Shown here: positions 16,344-25,334 of the stretch, piece after piece
Position numbering within the stretch: the first letter of the stretch is position 1
How the letters are laid out: every line of letters starts with the position of its first letter
NCBI RefSeq assembly: GCF_000621445.1
Contig: NZ_KK211277.1
Span: 352,821 to 408,157, forward strand
Source: Alkalihalobacillus bogoriensis ATCC BAA-922
Lineage (GTDB): Bacteria; Bacillota; Bacilli; Bacillales; Bacillaceae_F
Direction: 5' to 3'
Length of the DNA stretch: 55,337 nucleotides
Translations under genes and position numbers: made by a program
Notes under the pieces: generated by a model
The model's database searches: none
Seen by the model: only the letters and a program-made list of their open reading frames with translations
What the model was told of the DNA's origin: nothing

Positions 16344-17377
16344 AACACTATTTTCTATTTGCAATATGCTCACTATTATTATTAAGTGCTTGTGGTGCCG
16401 AACAACCAACTGAAGGTGAAAGTCAACCTGAAGCGGGAGAAGACGACTTACAAGAAACGGTAGAACCCGCTGATTTAACAAGTATGGATATAATGCTAGA
16501 TTGGTATCCAAATGCTGTTCATTCATATTTATATGCAGCATTAGAAGAAGGTTATTTTGAAGAAGAAGGATTGGATGTCAATATTCGCTTTCCGGCAAAC
16601 CCAACTGACCCGATTAATTTAGCAGCAACAGGCGGTGTCACTCTTGGAATCACATACCAACCAGATGTTATAATGGCAAGAGAAAAAGGGGTTCCTGTTG
16701 TGTCTGTCGCAGCGATTGTACGCTCACCTTTAAACCATTTAATGGTCATGGCAGATAGTGACATCCAATCTCCTCAAGACTTAGTTGGCAAAAGTGTTGG
16801 ATACCCTGGGATTCCTGTTAATGAACCTCTATTAAAGACAATGGTGGAGTCTGATGGTGGGAACATTGAAGATGTTTCCCTTGTTGATGTTGGTTTTGAA
16901 CTAGGATCTTCGATTGTAAGTAACAGAGTCGATGCCGTCATTGGCACTTATATTAATCATGAATACCCCGTTTTAGTAGAACAAGGTCATGATATTCGTT
17001 ATTTTAACCCAACGGATTACGGTGTCCCTTCTTATTATGAGCTTGTCATTGTTACAAATGAAGAAACTCTGGAAAATGAGCGAGAAAATATTGAAGCGTT
17101 TTGGCGTGCTGCAACAAAAGGTTATGAACTAATGAAAGAAAATCCTTCTGAAAGTCTTGATATTCTATTTGCAAACCAAGACCAAGTCAATTTCCCGTTA
17201 AGTCGTGCCGTTGAAGACCAATCGATTGAGATTTTACTTTCAAAGATGGAAGAAGAAGGAGAACCATTTGGTAGTCAGTCTCTTGAGTCATGGCAGGAAG
17301 TTATTAATTGGCTTAAAGAAGAAGGGCTCATTGAAAATCCACCAGAAGCAGAAGAGATTTTTACAACGTTAAACTAA
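16340..17377 (+). CDS. thiY: Substrate-binding lipoprotein for thiamin pyrimidine precursor (ThiY)
   Basis: NMT1/THI5-like binding protein, about 345 aa, anchored as a lipoprotein (lipobox LLSAC followed by Gly, at residues about 14-19). The ligand domain starts at MDIMLDWYPNAVHSYLYAAL, typical of pyrimidine-precursor binding proteins. I use TTG 16340, which has GGAGG 8 nt upstream and puts the signal peptide at the N-terminus; upstream in-frame ATGs fall inside thiX. Last gene of the riboswitch operon. Confidence 0.92.
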   Translation: MKHYFLFAICSLLLLSACGAEQPTEGESQPEAGEDDLQETVEPADLTSMDIMLDWYPNAVHSYLYAALEEGYFEEEGLDVNIRFPANPTDPINLAATGGVTLGITYQPDVIMAREKGVPVVSVAAIVRSPLNHLMVMADSDIQSPQDLVGKSVGYPGIPVNEPLLKTMVESDGGNIEDVSLVDVGFELGSSIVSNRVDAVIGTYINHEYPVLVEQGHDIRYFNPTDYGVPSYYELVIVTNEETLENERENIEAFWRAATKGYELMKENPSESLDILFANQDQVNFPLSRAVEDQSIEILLSKMEEEGEPFGSQSLESWQEVINWLKEEGLIENPPEAEEIFTTLN

Positions 17378-17383
17378 AAAGGC

Positions 17384-17426
17384 AAAGGTGAGACCAGATG
17401 TGTTTTTACACTGTGGTCTCACCTTT
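17384..17426. terminator. Terminator between thiY and the converging lipoprotein gene
   Basis: Perfect 13-bp stem, AAAGGTGAGACCA with TGGTCTCACCTTT. The T-run is short on the plus strand; the A-rich left flank lets it act on the minus strand as well. Confidence 0.75.
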
Positions 17427-17460
17427 AATTTAGACGCAGTTGTCTAAAGGTCTATCTAGC

Positions 17461-18045
17461 TTAAACATTATCTTCAATCGGCTCATTAAAATTTAATCGA
17501 ATCCAAGCATAATGAATCGTTCCTTCTTTCTCTTTTGTCTCAAATAAAAGGATATGCTTTCCGACATGATACTCATACGACCAAAAATCTTCCATTTCAT
17601 TATATTCAACAATATCTGGTGTGCCAAGCGCATGATACAAATCACTAACCACCTTTTCATGTTCTTCAAAAGGGATTGCAATCGCACTTGTTTGATTTGT
17701 TTCTGGATTTATAAAAAAAGTGACATGAGTATAATCTAGAAATTGTCCACCATTATAATACCCTTCTTCTATGGGGTCACCATATTGTGTAATCACCTGT
17801 TCTTTTTCCGTTCCAATGGCTAGTGGAATGTCGGCTAAATATCCTTCATACGCTTTTTCAATCCAGTTAAAATCTAACGTCTCTTCTTTCCCCTCTACTG
17901 ACACCGTTTTGCTAGCAATATTAATTGTCTTTACTTCTTGTTCCTTTATTTGCACTTTTTCCTTATCAGCTAGTCCATTTGCCTGTCCACAACCGCCTAG
18001 TAAAATGAGTACTAACAACAATATCACCCAGTTCACTTTTTTCAT
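17461..18045 (-). CDS. Putative lipoprotein with DUF4309-like domain
   Basis: Secreted lipid-anchored protein of 194 aa. N-terminal signal peptide with lipobox LLGGC; the rest has the pattern IPLAIGTEKEQVITQYGDP and a beta-rich C-terminus, similar to the DUF4309 (YjgB-like) family, whose role is unknown. GAGGTGAGG precedes the ATG. Monocistronic as far as seen: a terminator separates it from thiY and another closes the gene upstream. I do not assign a function. Confidence 0.7.
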   Translation of the reverse strand: MKKVNWVILLLVLILLGGCGQANGLADKEKVQIKEQEVKTINIASKTVSVEGKEETLDFNWIEKAYEGYLADIPLAIGTEKEQVITQYGDPIEEGYYNGGQFLDYTHVTFFINPETNQTSAIAIPFEEHEKVVSDLYHALGTPDIVEYNEMEDFWSYEYHVGKHILLFETKEKEGTIHYAWIRLNFNEPIEDNV

Positions 18046-18273
18046 TTTGCCTCACCTCTCCAAAAATTAAGACAAATCCATTTATACTCTCTGTTTACCC
18101 AATATCCTATGTCTCTATTCAATAAACACAAATATATCAGTATCTAGTCATTTGTATTCTATGTTTCTATTCTTTATATTAGACGTAATAAGGAGCCTTT
18201 TCGTTTCATTTTTTTAGTACTCGTGAAGCAGCGACCTCCCGTGTAACCAACAGAGAATCGAAAATATAACGAA

Positions 18274-18309
18274 AAAACGCTTTTGAGAATCGTTTCTCAA
18301 AAGCGTTTT
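18274..18309 (-). terminator. Intrinsic terminator after the GGDEF/EAL gene
   Basis: Perfect 16-bp stem, arms AAAACGCTTTTGAGAA and TTCTCAAAAGCGTTTT, four-nt loop, followed on the minus strand by T-rich sequence. The rest of the 294-bp gap (18046-18339) shows no gene. Confidence 0.9.
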
Positions 18310-18339
18310 GTAGCAATGATTACCTTTCTATTTATCAAC

Positions 18340-20352
18340 TTACTTTTCTTTTCTACTTGTTAACCATTCTTCAAACTCCGGTGCAAACAAAGGTTTACAA
18401 TAATAATATCCTTGAATCACATGACAATCCTTTTGTTGCAAAAACTGAAGTTGTTCTTTCTTTTCTACACCTTCAGCAATTAAATCGATTTGTAAGCTTT
18501 TTGCTAACGCAATAATAGCTGTCACAACTTCACCTCCTTTTTCTTGCCCACAATCTTTAATAAACTCGCGATCAATTTTCAATGTATCAACCGGAAATGA
18601 TTTTAAATATCGTAGAGAGGAGTGCCCTGTTCCAAAATCATCTATAGCAATATGTACTCCTAACAATTTCAAATCTGCCATTTTTCTAGCATTTGTTACG
18701 GTATTATCCATTGCCGTACTTTCAGTAATTTCAATCGTAACATAGTTTGGGTCTAATTCAGATTCTTGTAATGCCTGATCAATGACAGCAACAATATTTT
18801 CTTGTTGGAATTGTTTAGCTGATACATTGATAGAAACATTCATTGGCGGATAGCCAGCATCTTGCCAAGCTTTATTTTGCTTACACGCTTCGTGAATGAC
18901 CCAATTTCCAATTTGATGAATTAAATTTGTCTTTTCGATAATCGGAATAAATTTCCCAGGTGGTACCATACCAAACTCTTCATCATACCAGCGCAATAGT
19001 ACTTCTACACCAACAATTTCATTTGTTCTAGCATCAATTTGCGGTTGATACGCTAACATTAATTGATTTTGCTCAAAAGCTCGTCTTATATGTTTTTCAA
19101 TTTCTGCTCGTTCTAACACAATATCACTCATATGTGGTTGATAATAGATATATTGCTTTTTCCCAAGACTTTTTGCTGTATTCATAGCCACATCAGCATT
19201 TCTTAATAAAGTATCGTGCTTCAACCCATCTTTAGGATACATTGAGATCCCAATGCTAACCGAGAGTGAAATCTCATTTTTATCTATTTCAAATTCTTTC
19301 GTACAAGCTTCGATAATCGCTTTACAAAGCCTATTCACATTCTCTTGTTGACTCATCCTTTCATCTGTAATTAAAACAGTGAACTCATCGCCACCAAGTC
19401 TAGCAAGAATTCCTGAATCTTCTATTGTATCTTGAAGACGCTCTGCCATTTTGATAAGCAGTTGATCTCCAAAAGAATGTCCGAGTGTATCGTTTACAGT
19501 TTTAAAACCATCAACATCAATATATAAAACAACAAATCCACTATTATCTTTTTCAGCATTATAAATTTGTTGACTAATTAACTCTCGAAACAATCGACGG
19601 TTTGGTAGATTTGTTAATCCATCATGGAAGGACATATACTCGACTTGATTATCTGCTTTCTTTCTCACTTCATGCACTAATTCATGAATATGACTAACCA
19701 TTTCATTTATCCTATCAACTAGCCATTGAAAGTGCTGATTATGACCTATCTCTAACTTTTTCGAGAAATCCCCTTTTGCGACATTTCCTAAATAGGATTC
19801 TATTACACCTAATGGTCTTAGCTTTCTTTTGGCAATAAAAAGAACGATACAATACACGAGTAAAAATGCAAACAACGTCACAACGACATCAACTATGATA
19901 ATTCGATTTTCAATCGCACGGTGTCTTTCATAATTAAGACCAATGAGTAACACTGTATTATCCATGAGTTGAACTCCATAATAATTAGCCTCTTTATCTA
20001 GTTGTTCACCTTCAATTAAAATAGAGTCTACGTGTTGCTGTATTATATTATCGCGTTGTTCTACTTGACCAACGACTATCATATCAGAGTCAGTGTACAG
20101 GACAAAATGGTTAAAATCCTGTTCATTCATAAGGAGCTCTTCAAAAGTTGCTTCCAAATAAAGAGTATCATCCACATGACCTTTTGTTAATTGAACGACG
20201 ACATCTATTTTTTCTTTTAGTGTGTCATTCATGTATGCTTGTAACGGTGCCTTCAAAAACAAATGGGATAAACTAAAATTAACGAGAGCAACCGCAAAAA
20301 GAATAATGCCTATATATATTAATATACTTTTCATGACTAGCCGGTATTTCAT
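18340..20352 (-). CDS. Membrane GGDEF-EAL cyclic-di-GMP signalling protein
   Basis: Protein of about 670 aa. Transmembrane helices near residues 7-29 and 150-174 enclose an extracellular sensor region; a HAMP-like segment follows, then GGDEF at 320-324 (LARLGGDEF) and a C-terminal EAL domain. The EAL motif reads EVLLRW and the DDFGTGHSSL loop and KIDREFI are intact, so phosphodiesterase activity is plausible; the GGDEF site is also intact, so both activities are possible. The start at 20352 (MKYRLV) has GAGGAG 9 nt upstream, better than the in-frame ATG at 20406. Single gene with its own terminator. Confidence 0.9.
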   Translation of the reverse strand: MKYRLVMKSILIYIGIILFAVALVNFSLSHLFLKAPLQAYMNDTLKEKIDVVVQLTKGHVDDTLYLEATFEELLMNEQDFNHFVLYTDSDMIVVGQVEQRDNIIQQHVDSILIEGEQLDKEANYYGVQLMDNTVLLIGLNYERHRAIENRIIIVDVVVTLFAFLLVYCIVLFIAKRKLRPLGVIESYLGNVAKGDFSKKLEIGHNQHFQWLVDRINEMVSHIHELVHEVRKKADNQVEYMSFHDGLTNLPNRRLFRELISQQIYNAEKDNSGFVVLYIDVDGFKTVNDTLGHSFGDQLLIKMAERLQDTIEDSGILARLGGDEFTVLITDERMSQQENVNRLCKAIIEACTKEFEIDKNEISLSVSIGISMYPKDGLKHDTLLRNADVAMNTAKSLGKKQYIYYQPHMSDIVLERAEIEKHIRRAFEQNQLMLAYQPQIDARTNEIVGVEVLLRWYDEEFGMVPPGKFIPIIEKTNLIHQIGNWVIHEACKQNKAWQDAGYPPMNVSINVSAKQFQQENIVAVIDQALQESELDPNYVTIEITESTAMDNTVTNARKMADLKLLGVHIAIDDFGTGHSSLRYLKSFPVDTLKIDREFIKDCGQEKGGEVVTAIIALAKSLQIDLIAEGVEKKEQLQFLQQKDCHVIQGYYYCKPLFAPEFEEWLTSRKEK

Positions 20353-20472
20353 GAATGTACTCCTCAATTTGACATAACAGCAAAAAGTCGTTGAATTACG
20401 CCACATCTTTTTTCTTTATTTTACACAATAGGAGAGAGAAACGACTAGCTTTTTTTGTTTGGCTTTTCACAT

Positions 20473-21330
20473 TCACTTTTGTAATATCTTACGAATTTGT
20501 TTCATGACTTGCCATTCCCAAATCTTCCATGGCAAAACGCTTTTTAAGAAAAGTAATGGCTTTACACCTCGTCCAATTGGAAAACGAAAACTTGGATGGG
20601 GAGAAGTAGCAATGCTAACTAATAGTTTCCCGACCTCTTTTTTATCGCCATATGTTTCAACTTTATTTTCCATATAGTGTTCTAGCGCGATAACTTTGTT
20701 ATAGTTCGGTGACATAGTGTCTTTCGCTTTGTTAGCCATCCGTTTTCCTCTGCTCCATATATTTGTTTTATATGACCCTGGTTCTATGAAACAAACATCG
20801 ATTCCCTCATCTACTAATTCTAACCGTAAGCTTTCACTGTAGCCCTTTATAGCATGCTTAGAAGCAACATATGGGCCAATCCCAGGAAAAGCAATACTAC
20901 TACTAATACTTCCTATCATGAGTATTTTTCCTTTGTTCTGTTTTCTCATATATGGAAGCACCGCATTTGTTACTGCAATAAGCCCGAAAACATTCGTTTC
21001 GAACTGTTCTTTCCATTCTTCAATCGTGACATCTTCACAAAAGCCAGACATGGCAAACCCTGCGTTATTGATGAGAATGTCAATTCGACGGCTGTTTTCA
21101 ATGACTTCCTCTATCACTTGAGGGATGCTATTGAAATTTGTAACATCTAATTCTTTTATCGTCACGCGTTGTTCAAGTTGCTTTTCTTTAATAACAAGCC
21201 GTAAAGGTTCAGACCGCTCTATACTTCTTACCGTGGCAATCACATCATACCCTTTCAATGCAAATTGAATCACAGCTTCCATTCCAAAGCCACTTCCTGC
21301 ACCTGTAATGAACACAACTTCTCTTTCCAT
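20473..21330 (-). CDS. Short-chain dehydrogenase/reductase
   Basis: Classical SDR, 285 aa. The NAD(P)-binding glycine motif is TGAGSGFG at residues 10-17, the structural NNAG follows (INNAGFAMSG), the catalytic Ser is in GSISSS and the Tyr-Lys pair in YVASK. Substrate cannot be told from the sequence. GGAGACGGAG precedes the ATG. A terminator separates it from the upstream MscS gene. Confidence 0.88.
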   Translation of the reverse strand: MEREVVFITGAGSGFGMEAVIQFALKGYDVIATVRSIERSEPLRLVIKEKQLEQRVTIKELDVTNFNSIPQVIEEVIENSRRIDILINNAGFAMSGFCEDVTIEEWKEQFETNVFGLIAVTNAVLPYMRKQNKGKILMIGSISSSIAFPGIGPYVASKHAIKGYSESLRLELVDEGIDVCFIEPGSYKTNIWSRGKRMANKAKDTMSPNYNKVIALEHYMENKVETYGDKKEVGKLLVSIATSPHPSFRFPIGRGVKPLLFLKSVLPWKIWEWQVMKQIRKILQK

Positions 21331-21393
21331 CTCCGTCTCCTATTCCCGTTGCTTTTTATTTATTATATTTGATATTTATAATGAAAGCTCGTG

Positions 21394-21429
21394 AAAACGT
21401 CTTTGAGAACCTTGTCTCAAAGACGTTTT
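21394..21429 (-). terminator. Intrinsic terminator after the long MscS gene
   Basis: Perfect 15-bp stem, AAAACGTCTTTGAGA with TCTCAAAGACGTTTT, short loop. It closely resembles the terminator at 18274 in layout (A-run, GAGA centre, T-run). Confidence 0.9.
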
Positions 21430-21447
21430 TCTGTTGACTATTTTAAC

Positions 21448-22569
21448 TTATGCTTCATTCGATTTGTCTTCATTTTGTAATAATGTGTGACCTGTGTCTG
21501 GTTTTTCAATATATAAGCTGCGAGATGGAAACGCGACAGACACCCCTTCTTCTTCCAATATTCTCATAATAGTAAAGTTAATGTCTTCTTTTACCCGAAG
21601 CCATTCTCCCCACATAATTGTATTTGTGAAAAAATAAATAAAAATATCTAAACTTGAACTATTAAATTCACTAAATCGAACTAATATTAAATCTTGGTGA
21701 ACTTCCTCGTGTTCCCGCAATGCTTTTTCAATTTTTCTCGCAACAGTTTCAAGTTTTTCTTTCGGCGTTGAATACGTTACACCAAGGGAAAAAGTGATTC
21801 GCCGCTTGCCCATTTGAGCCCAGTTTGTAATTGGCTCATTCGCTAACGTAGAATTCGGAACAGTCACAACCGAATCCGCAAACGTTCGGATTTTCGTACT
21901 TCGAAACGTAATATCTTCTACAACCCCTGTAACAGTTGGGGTTTCAATCCAATCCCCTTTTTGGAAAGGCTTTTCCGTAATAATAATGACACCACCAAAA
22001 AAATTACTCACTGTATCTTGGGCTGCTAAGGCAAACGCAAGACCACCTAGACCTAACCCAGCAACTAACCCTGTAATTTGAATATCCCACACACCTAGTA
22101 CGATTGTTAATGTTAGTGCAATAACTAGGAAACGAAGTCCTTTTGATAAAAAAGGAATAAGCATACTTTTTTCTTCATCTTCATCAATATGATTAAACAT
22201 CCTCATAAATAATGATGAATTTTCAGCAGTGAAATTATAAAGGCCCCATCCGACTAGTAAAATGATGGACGATCCGTACACTTTTTCTAAAGTTAGCATA
22301 ACATCGGGCCGGACCGGCAAATAAATTAGTGCAACATACGTTCCTACTATGATAAAAAACGTCCGTAATGGTTTTTCAAATGCTAATAACACATTTGTAA
22401 ATATGTCAGTCGGTGTTTTCTTTGAAAACCGAACAATTAGTTTGAAAATATAACGTGTAAACACTTTTCTAAAAATATGAAACAACAGAAAAATCGCAAG
22501 CGCTATTCCTATATCAACCCATTTGATACGATAAAAATAGTCAGTTATATTCACCCAATCCCAATCCAT
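21448..22569 (-). CDS. MscS-family mechanosensitive channel, YhdY-like
   Basis: Membrane channel of about 373 aa, longer than YkuT, with roughly five predicted transmembrane helices (near residues 15-35, 60-80, 90-110, 135-160, 165-185) before the cytoplasmic domain. The pore helix is GLVAGLGLGGLAFALAAQDTVSNFFGG, and the beta domain starts at FQKGDWIETPTVTGVVEDI. Length and topology resemble B. subtilis YhdY. I use ATG 22569 (MDWDWVNI), preceded by GAAGGTGTGG; the ATG at 22602 has no ribosome site. Probable osmotic-downshock release valve. Confidence 0.87.
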   Translation of the reverse strand: MDWDWVNITDYFYRIKWVDIGIALAIFLLFHIFRKVFTRYIFKLIVRFSKKTPTDIFTNVLLAFEKPLRTFFIIVGTYVALIYLPVRPDVMLTLEKVYGSSIILLVGWGLYNFTAENSSLFMRMFNHIDEDEEKSMLIPFLSKGLRFLVIALTLTIVLGVWDIQITGLVAGLGLGGLAFALAAQDTVSNFFGGVIIITEKPFQKGDWIETPTVTGVVEDITFRSTKIRTFADSVVTVPNSTLANEPITNWAQMGKRRITFSLGVTYSTPKEKLETVARKIEKALREHEEVHQDLILVRFSEFNSSSLDIFIYFFTNTIMWGEWLRVKEDINFTIMRILEEEGVSVAFPSRSLYIEKPDTGHTLLQNEDKSNEA

Positions 22570-22651
22570 AACATCCACACCTTCATTAAACTTCCCGACC
22601 ATTTTATCATATTTTGCATTTTATGCTCTATAAATTTCTGCTCGAATCATG

Positions 22652-22836
22652 CTTCGGACATGTATTCCACTATTACATACAAAACCACCATTTTTCATTT
22701 TCTACCGGACATACGTTCCTTTATCCTTCAAAATAACATTGCTTTACAGTCGTTTTTACTAAAGTAACGGAACATATGTCCGATAGCATCTACATTCCCG
22801 TCTTTTTTCTTTACTTAGCGGAACCCCTGTCCGATT
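22652..22836. repeat. Four-core dyad intergenic repeat, unit 2
   Basis: Forward cores at 22655-22669 and 22706-22720 (last base of each is not G), reverse cores at 22768-22782 and 22819-22833. Centre spacing is 51, 62 and 51 bp, the same as in units 1, 3 and 4. Lies between the MscS and YtxH-like genes. This 365-bp gap also holds a GC-rich inverted repeat and a terminator. Confidence 0.85.
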
Positions 22837-22861
22837 AAAACGTGACACTAAGAGGAACGCA

Positions 22862-22883
22862 AGCGAAGTGCGGAGCCTTCGCT
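22862..22883. repeat. GC-rich inverted repeat
   Basis: AGCGAAG and CTTCGCT around an eight-nt loop (TGCGGAGC), in a local GC-rich patch of an otherwise AT-rich gap. May be an intergenic repeat or a terminator remnant. Confidence 0.45.
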
Positions 22884-22923
22884 CTGATAGAACCAAAATT
22901 TTTATGCTTTCTTATCTGTCCAA

Positions 22924-22955
22924 AAGAACAAGCTGCCGAGAAGTTCTCGACAGCC
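22924..22955 (-). terminator. Terminator after the YtxH-like gene
   Basis: Minus strand arms GCTGTCGAG and CTCGGCAGC (one G-T wobble), five-nt loop, followed by TTGTTCTTTTG. Confidence 0.75.
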
Positions 22956-22967
22956 TGATTCAAAGAA

Positions 22968-23345
22968 TTACTCTTTTGTGTTGTTCGTTGCTTCTTCATT
23001 TGACCCATCTTCAACAACTTCTTGAATAAGATGACCAATATCTCCACCGTCATGGGTAGAATCTTGTTCTTGTTGATTTTGGTTTTCGGACGTAGATTGA
23101 GAGTTGGACTCTGTTTGTTCTCCTTTATTGTCATCAAATAAATCTGCGGTCCATTCGCTTCCCATCTCAAGTAGCATATGAGAAATTTTTCCGCCTTCTC
23201 TTTCTGTTTGGTCAAATTGCTTCATAATATCTTGACGAAGTTCTTGTCCTTTTTTAGGGGCTAATAAAAGCGCTCCCGTTGCACCGATTACACCACCAAT
23301 TAAAGTTCCTACAAGCATCGTGTTACCCGAACGTCGTTTTCTCAT
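22968..23345 (-). CDS. YtxH-like general stress/membrane-anchored protein
   Basis: Protein of 125 aa with an N-terminal glycine-rich transmembrane helix (TMLVGTLIGGVIGATGALLLAPKKG), the YtxH domain signature, and a long acidic, Gln/Ser-rich tail. YtxH relatives are often stress-induced in Bacillus; function is unknown. The start at 23345 (MRKRRSG) has GGTGA 8 nt upstream; the in-frame ATG at 23360 abuts its GGAAGGGG and is less likely. Confidence 0.75.
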   Translation of the reverse strand: MRKRRSGNTMLVGTLIGGVIGATGALLLAPKKGQELRQDIMKQFDQTEREGGKISHMLLEMGSEWTADLFDDNKGEQTESNSQSTSENQNQQEQDSTHDGGDIGHLIQEVVEDGSNEEATNNTKE

Positions 23346-23454
23346 AAACAAAATCACCATCCCCTTCCATCAATGGTTATAAAAGTCCTCATCATTAGCA
23401 TTCACTTTCATACCCATTTTTTATTCGAATGAAACAAGGTTTTTGGTGATTTTT

Positions 23455-24597
23455 CTATCCGTGATACACCATTTCTCCATTTATGAAGGTGGATTCCACT
23501 TTCGTTTCTACTGCAAAAGGATGACCTGTCCATATAACAAAGTCAGCATCTTTTCCTTTTTCTAATGAGCCAACTCGGTCCTCAACACCAAGGTGTTTTG
23601 CTGCATTGGACGTGACCATTTTCCATGCTTCTTCTTCGGGTACACCGTGTTTGACTGCATTCGCCAATGAAGTAAGTAAATACTCAATTCCAACGACAGG
23701 ATGATCTGTCGTTACAGAAACAGAAATCCCTTTTTCCATTAATTCTTTCACCGTATGCCACCCTTTATCAGCAAGCTCCACTTTTGAACGTGTCGACATC
23801 GTAGGTCCTACAGAGACACGAATATTTTGTTTTGCTAAAAAGTCAGAAATTTGATGTCCTTCTGTACAATGTTCAATTGTGAGATCAAATCCAAATTCTT
23901 GTTTTAAACGAATGATTGTGACGATATCATCAGCACGGTGAGCGTGTACTCTCAGTGGAATTTCTTTTTTTAATACTTTTGCTAACTGTTCAAGCCCTAA
24001 ATCTCTTGCATGGTGTTTATCTTTTTCTATTGCGTTTAAATAATTTTGAGCTTTTATAAACTCTTGTCTAAAAAGAGCCGCTACGCCCATTCGTGTCACA
24101 GGTGCTTTTCCTTTCGAGCCATAAACGCGTTTTGGATTTTCTCCAAGAGCGGCTTTCATCCCAGAAGGATTTCGGATTACCATTTCATCAACAATGGTCC
24201 CAACTGTTTTTAACACAACCATCTCACCACCAATGACATTTGCACTGCCTGGCATGATTTGAACTGTAGTTACACCTGAACGTCTAGCATCTTCAAAGCC
24301 TTTTTCAACAGGATTAATGCCATCTAATGCTCTTACAAACGGAGTAACGGGATCACTCGTTTCATTAAAATCGGCTCCCGCTGGTCCAACCCCTTCTTCA
24401 TGAACGCCAAGATGAGTATGTACATCGATAATACCCGGTGTAATAAATTTTCCTGTAACATCGATTAATTCAGCATCACTTGGAATTTCCACTTGTTCTC
24501 CAACAGCAACTATTTTATCGTTTTCCACAAGTAATGTACCTTTTGTTAACATCGTACCTTCTCCCGTTATCATCGTTGCATTTGTATAAGCTCTCAT
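23455..24597 (-). CDS. Imidazolonepropionase-like amidohydrolase
   Basis: Metal-dependent hydrolase of 380 aa. Motifs of the amidohydrolase superfamily: DVHTHLG (about 58-64), VHAHRADD, IEHCTEGH and the catalytic Asp in TTDHP. The N- and C-terminal beta sandwich is visible (GKFITPGIID and KGKDADFVIW). Substrate unknown; the sequence fits the imidazolonepropionase/prolidase-like group, and no hut genes are near. GAGGAGTG precedes the ATG. Monocistronic. Confidence 0.85.
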   Translation of the reverse strand: MRAYTNATMITGEGTMLTKGTLLVENDKIVAVGEQVEIPSDAELIDVTGKFITPGIIDVHTHLGVHEEGVGPAGADFNETSDPVTPFVRALDGINPVEKGFEDARRSGVTTVQIMPGSANVIGGEMVVLKTVGTIVDEMVIRNPSGMKAALGENPKRVYGSKGKAPVTRMGVAALFRQEFIKAQNYLNAIEKDKHHARDLGLEQLAKVLKKEIPLRVHAHRADDIVTIIRLKQEFGFDLTIEHCTEGHQISDFLAKQNIRVSVGPTMSTRSKVELADKGWHTVKELMEKGISVSVTTDHPVVGIEYLLTSLANAVKHGVPEEEAWKMVTSNAAKHLGVEDRVGSLEKGKDADFVIWTGHPFAVETKVESTFINGEMVYHG

Positions 24598-24705
24598 TCC
24601 ATCACTCCTCGTAAATAATAATATATCATGATAATTTTAGTAAAAAAGAAGTGTCGTTGTCCAACTATCTGACTTTTCATTTTATTCTCATTTTTTAAAG
24701 CACTC

Positions 24706-24746
24706 AAAAAAGGTGTCCAAAAGAGATTACATACCTTTAAGACACC
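24706..24746 (-). terminator. Terminator after the DUF2512 gene
   Basis: Minus strand GGTGTC and GACACC enclose a 23-nt loop and are followed by six T. Confidence 0.65.
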
Positions 24747-24767
24747 AAAACTATGAAATGGCTTTTA

Positions 24768-25148
24768 TTACGATTGTGTTCTTGTTCTTTTTTCTGTTCG
24801 ATTAACAGCAGCAGCCATAAATTTATGGAAAAACCACTCTCCTACACTAATGACTAGTGCGGAAATAAAAGCGACAGAAAGTGGTACTCCAACACCATAA
24901 AGAAATGGCCCGATTAACCAAATTGCAAATGTTGTTAACCCTAAATCAGCAATAGTGGCAACCGTATTATTTGTGATTCTTAAAATTCCCACATCACCAA
25001 TAATATAACTAATCCCCACAATTAAAAGCGATAATCCAAACGTTGAACCTGCAGGATAATTATAAACACCAGTTAAAATCAGTAGCAACACAATGGTGAC
25101 CATTAACGTTTTCACAATAATAGCTGATAAATGTCGAATGAATATCAC
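24768..25148 (-). CDS. Small membrane protein, DUF2512 (YndM) family
   Basis: Four-helix membrane protein of about 123-126 aa, with helices near residues 10-28, 35-52, 60-82 and 88-108. The motif GDVGILRITNN fits the DUF2512/YndM family, function unknown. Start is unclear: the GTG at 25148 overlaps its own AAGGAG sequence, while an ATT at 25139 has ideal spacing and would give a start (RHLSAIIVK after the initiator) aligned with other family members. Confidence 0.8.
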   Translation of the reverse strand: MIFIRHLSAIIVKTLMVTIVLLLILTGVYNYPAGSTFGLSLLIVGISYIIGDVGILRITNNTVATIADLGLTTFAIWLIGPFLYGVGVPLSVAFISALVISVGEWFFHKFMAAAVNRTEKRTRTQS

Positions 25149-25334
25149 TCCTTTTATTTTAGTTTTATTATTTACTTATCAAAAGCAAATTACATTGACG
25201 CTTTTTTGTTTTAAAGGCAGCAATAAGTGAAAGGAAGAAGGAAATGGCAATTTTTCAACATTTTAAACACCTTCTTGTTATAATCATGGAGAGTTGGTTT
25301 AATCTATGTAAGACATACTTGAAGAGGGAAAAAA

